Assembly: GCA_023425455.1 (NCBI GenBank)
Contig: JAFACP010000211.1
Location: 1-8,752 of the forward strand
Source of the DNA: Pseudomonadota bacterium
GTDB lineage: Bacteria > Pseudomonadota > Gammaproteobacteria > Enterobacterales > Enterobacteriaceae
Length of the DNA stretch: 8,752 bases
Reading direction: 5' to 3'
Of the stretch, positions 6,526 to 8,752 are shown piece by piece. Made by a program: the position numbers and the translations under genes. Within the stretch, counting starts at the first letter, position 1. Every line of letters starts with the position of its first letter. The notes under the pieces were generated by a model, which worked only from the letters and a program-made list of their open reading frames with translations, ran no database searches and was not told where the DNA came from.

Positions 6526-8088
6526 ATGAAGCCTGAAGATTTCCGCGCTGATGCAAAGCGTCCGTTAACCGGCGAAGAGTACCTGAAAAGCCTGCAGGAC
6601 GGCCGTGAGATTTATATCTACGGCGAGCGGGTAAAAGACGTCACCACCCATCCGGCGTTTCGTAATGCCGCGGCCTCAGTGGCCCAGATGTACGATGCGC
6701 TGCACAAGCCCGAACAGCAGGATGCCCTCTGCTGGGGCACCGACACCGGCAGCGGCGGTTATACCCACAAGTTCTTTCGCGTGGCGAAAAGCGCTGACGA
6801 TTTGCGCCAGCAGCGCGACGCCATTGCCAGCTGGTCACGCCTGAGCTACGGCTGGATGGGACGCACCCCGGACTACAAGGCAGCGTTTGGCTGCGCGCTG
6901 GGGGCGAACCCGGCCTTCTACGGTCAGTTCGAGCAGAACGCCCGCAGCTGGTACACCCGCATTCAGGAAGCCGGGCTCTATTTCAACCACGCTATCGTTA
7001 ACCCGCCAATCGACCGTCATAAGCCGGCGGACGAGGTGAAAGATGTCTATATCAAGCTGGAGAAAGAGACCGACGCCGGGATCATCGTCAGCGGCGCCAA
7101 AGTGGTGGCAACCAACTCGGCGCTGACCCACTACAACATGATCGGCTTTGGTTCCGCTCAGGTGATGGGCGAAAACCCGGACTTCGCACTGATGTTCGTC
7201 GCGCCAATGGACGCCGAAGGGGTAAAACTGATCTCCCGCGCCTCCTATGAGATGGTGGCTGGTGCCACCGGCTCGCCGTATGACTACCCGCTCTCCAGCC
7301 GCTTCGACGAGAACGATGCGATTCTGGTGATGGATCATGTGCTGATCCCGTGGGAAAACGTGTTGATCTACCGTGATTTCGATCGCTGTCGTCGCTGGAC
7401 GATGGAGGGCGGATTTGCGCGTATGTATCCGCTGCAGGCCTGCGTGCGCCTGGCGGTCAAGCTGGACTTCATCACCGCACTGCTGAAAAAGTCGCTGGAG
7501 TGTACCGGAACGCTCGAGTTTCGCGGCGTGCAGGCGGATCTGGGCGAAGTGGTGGCCTGGCGCAATATGTTCTGGGCGCTGAGCGACTCGATGTGCTCCG
7601 AAGCCACCCCGTGGGTCAACGGCGCGTACCTGCCGGATCATGCGGCGCTGCAAACCTACCGCGTCATGGCGCCAATGGCCTACGCGAAGATCAAGAACAT
7701 CATCGAACGTAACGTAACCAGCGGACTTATCTATCTGCCGTCCAGCGCCCGCGATCTCAATAACCCGCAGATCGACCGCTATCTGGCGAAATATGTTCGC
7801 GGCTCGAACGGCATGGATCATGTGGAACGCATCAAGATCCTGAAGCTGATGTGGGACGCCATCGGCAGCGAGTTCGGCGGCCGCCATGAGCTGTACGAAA
7901 TTAACTACTCCGGTAGCCAGGACGAGATCCGCCTGCAGTGCCTGCGTCAGGCGCAATCCTCCGGCAATATGGACAAGATGATGGCCATGGTGGACCGCTG
8001 CATGTCCGAGTACGACCAGCACGGCTGGACGGTACCGCACCTGCACAACAACACCGATATCAACCTGCTGGATAAGCTGCTGAAATAA
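6526..8088 (+). CDS. hpaB: 4-hydroxyphenylacetate 3-monooxygenase, oxygenase component
   Basis: Large component of the two-component flavin hydroxylase. It uses FADH2 delivered by HpaC and O2 to hydroxylate 4-HPA to 3,4-dihydroxyphenylacetate, the first step of the pathway; homologues are known to accept other phenols such as tyrosine derivatives. The product is 520 residues, the same as E. coli W HpaB as I recall it. Substrate-binding residues known from the E. coli and Thermus enzymes are present at the E. coli numbers: Arg113 and Tyr117 (GWMGRTPDYKA) and His155 (YFNHAIVNPP). The flexible loop near the active-site entrance, FGSAQVMGEN at 208-217, is intact, so this should be the E. coli-type enzyme. 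ATG 6526 follows GAGG at 6517-6520. It forms an operon with hpaC, 17 nt downstream, and starts 218 nt after hpaA. Confidence 0.97.
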   Translation: MKPEDFRADAKRPLTGEEYLKSLQDGREIYIYGERVKDVTTHPAFRNAAASVAQMYDALHKPEQQDALCWGTDTGSGGYTHKFFRVAKSADDLRQQRDAIASWSRLSYGWMGRTPDYKAAFGCALGANPAFYGQFEQNARSWYTRIQEAGLYFNHAIVNPPIDRHKPADEVKDVYIKLEKETDAGIIVSGAKVVATNSALTHYNMIGFGSAQVMGENPDFALMFVAPMDAEGVKLISRASYEMVAGATGSPYDYPLSSRFDENDAILVMDHVLIPWENVLIYRDFDRCRRWTMEGGFARMYPLQACVRLAVKLDFITALLKKSLECTGTLEFRGVQADLGEVVAWRNMFWALSDSMCSEATPWVNGAYLPDHAALQTYRVMAPMAYAKIKNIIERNVTSGLIYLPSSARDLNNPQIDRYLAKYVRGSNGMDHVERIKILKLMWDAIGSEFGGRHELYEINYSGSQDEIRLQCLRQAQSSGNMDKMMAMVDRCMSEYDQHGWTVPHLHNNTDINLLDKLLK

Positions 8089-8105
8089 CGCGGCGGGAGA
8101 TCAAC

Positions 8106-8618
8106 ATGCATTCAGAAGAACAACGCCTGCGTTTTCGCGATGCAATGGCCAGCCTGTCGGCGGCCGTCAATATTGTTACCACCGACGGTGAGGCCGGACG
8201 CTGCGGCATTACCGCCACCGCCGTCTGCCCGGTGACGGATACCCCGCCGTCGCTGATGGTCTGCATTAACGCCAGCAGCGCCATGAACCCGGTGTTTCAG
8301 GGGAACGGCAGACTGTGCGTCAACGTCCTCAATCACCATCAGGAGGTCATGGCCCGCCACTTCGCCGGGATGACCGGCATGGCGATGGACGCCCGCTTTA
8401 GCCTCGCCTGCTGGCAGCAGGGCGCGCTGGCGCAACCGGTACTGAAGGGGGCGCTGGCAAGCCTGGAAGGCGAGATCGCGCAGGTACAAGCCATCGGCAC
8501 CCACCTGGTCTATCTCGTTGAAATTAAAAATATCGTTCTCAGCGGCGAGGCCCACGGCCTGATCTATTTCCAGCGCCGTTTCCACCCGGTGATGGTGGAA
8601 AGCGAAGCCGCTATCTAA
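8106..8618 (+). CDS. hpaC: 4-hydroxyphenylacetate 3-monooxygenase, flavin reductase component
   Basis: Small component of the hydroxylase. It reduces FAD (or FMN) with NADH and passes the free reduced flavin to HpaB. The product is 170 residues, a usual length for the short-chain flavin reductases with a split-barrel flavin-binding fold, and the same as I recall for E. coli W HpaC. Conserved family blocks include FRDAMASLSAAVNIVTT near the N-terminus, CGITATAVCPVTDTPPSLMVCIN in the flavin-binding region, and RLCVNVLN. The C-terminal GTHLVYLVEI and HGLIYFQRRFHPV also match. ATG 8106 has GGGAG at 8095-8099, 6 nt upstream. The 17-nt gap to hpaB and the need for both proteins imply co-transcription. 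Confidence 0.96.
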   Translation: MHSEEQRLRFRDAMASLSAAVNIVTTDGEAGRCGITATAVCPVTDTPPSLMVCINASSAMNPVFQGNGRLCVNVLNHHQEVMARHFAGMTGMAMDARFSLACWQQGALAQPVLKGALASLEGEIAQVQAIGTHLVYLVEIKNIVLSGEAHGLIYFQRRFHPVMVESEAAI

Positions 8619-8626
8619 CCCTTCGC

Positions 8627-8651
8627 GCGCGGACCCTTTCCGGGCCCGCGC
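8627..8651 (+). terminator. Possible terminator hairpin after hpaBC
   Basis: The arms GCGCGGACCC (8627-8636) and GGGCCCGCGC (8642-8651) pair over ten positions with one A/C mismatch, around the loop TTTCC. The hairpin begins 9 nt after the hpaC stop, the expected place for the end of the operon. No T-run follows (the next bases are CGTGCCCCC), so it is not a canonical intrinsic terminator; it may act weakly, or mainly protect the mRNA 3' end. Confidence 0.5.
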
Positions 8652-8732
8652 CGTGCCCCCGCAAAAATTACTAATGTTTCCGCTAAATCACGCCGTTATA
8701 TAACCATAAGATAAATTTTCTGTGTCTGAATG

Positions 8733-8749
8733 CTGACATATCGTGTCAG
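8733..8749. repeat. Perfect short palindrome, possible operator
   Basis: CTGACA (8733-8738) and TGTCAG (8744-8749) form a perfect 6+6 inverted repeat around TATCG. It lies just downstream of an AT-rich stretch, which suits an operator of a dimeric regulator near a promoter of the next gene, but that gene is out of view. It could also occur by chance. Confidence 0.35.
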
Positions 8750-8752
8750 TGC

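Larger units (their letters stand above)
8619..8752. other. Non-coding tail after hpaC
   Basis: No credible gene is seen in these 134 nt. The first part is very GC-rich and holds a dyad; from about 8660 the sequence becomes AT-rich (including TATATAACC near 8698-8705), which may mark a promoter region for a gene beyond the window. A short palindrome ends the window. Confidence 0.5.

Noticed and set aside
6835..8046. A 403-codon open frame on the - strand opposite hpaB
   Set aside because: It lies wholly antisense to the intact, well-recognised hpaB. Long antisense frames are expected in GC-rich coding DNA, and the translation (His-, Val- and Gly-rich, no domain I recognise) looks like a shadow.
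1..8752. Insertion sequences, CRISPR arrays, tRNA or rRNA genes, or an undescribed defence or mobile system
   Set aside because: No transposase, integrase, spaced repeat array or RNA-gene signature was seen. The genes account for nearly all of the sequence and all belong to one known pathway.

Overview
This window holds most of a 4-hydroxyphenylacetate (4-HPA, homoprotocatechuate) degradation cluster of the hpa/hpc type. Every gene is on the + strand and the order is hpaE (5' end cut by the window edge), hpaD, hpaF, hpaH, hpaI, hpaX, hpaA, hpaB, hpaC. The proteins look very close to my recollection of the Escherichia coli W/C Hpa proteins, in length, catalytic residues and gene order. The DNA is clearly GC-rich with GC-rich third codon positions. 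I therefore infer a member of the Enterobacteriaceae of the Klebsiella/Enterobacter/Raoultella kind rather than E. coli itself; the genus cannot be fixed by eye.

Layout. Positions 1-4010 are the tail of the 'meta' (lower-pathway) operon, hpaE-D-F-H-I, with gaps of 2 to 10 nt and a Shine-Dalgarno sequence before each complete gene. After a 44-nt gap come the permease gene hpaX and the AraC-family activator gene hpaA (4055-6307), 9 nt apart. A 218-nt non-coding spacer (6308-6525) then leads into the two-gene hydroxylase operon hpaB-hpaC (6526-8618). The last 134 nt (8619-8752) hold a GC-rich dyad that may be a weak terminator, an AT-rich stretch, and a perfect short palindrome at the very edge. 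The upstream genes expected from E. coli W (hpaR, hpaG and the start of hpaE) lie outside the window.

How the genes work together. HpaX imports 4-HPA. HpaC reduces flavin with NADH and HpaB uses the reduced flavin and O2 to make 3,4-dihydroxyphenylacetate. HpaD opens the ring, HpaE oxidises the semialdehyde, HpaF isomerises the product, HpaG (not in the window) decarboxylates and isomerises it, HpaH hydrates, and HpaI cleaves to pyruvate and succinate semialdehyde. HpaA, encoded just upstream of hpaBC, is the likely activator of that operon.

I looked for an undescribed system and did not find one: this is a well-known pathway with intact genes. What deserves a second look is non-coding: a REP-like dyad in the hpaA-hpaB spacer, the AT-richer hpaI/hpaX junction, and the edge palindrome.
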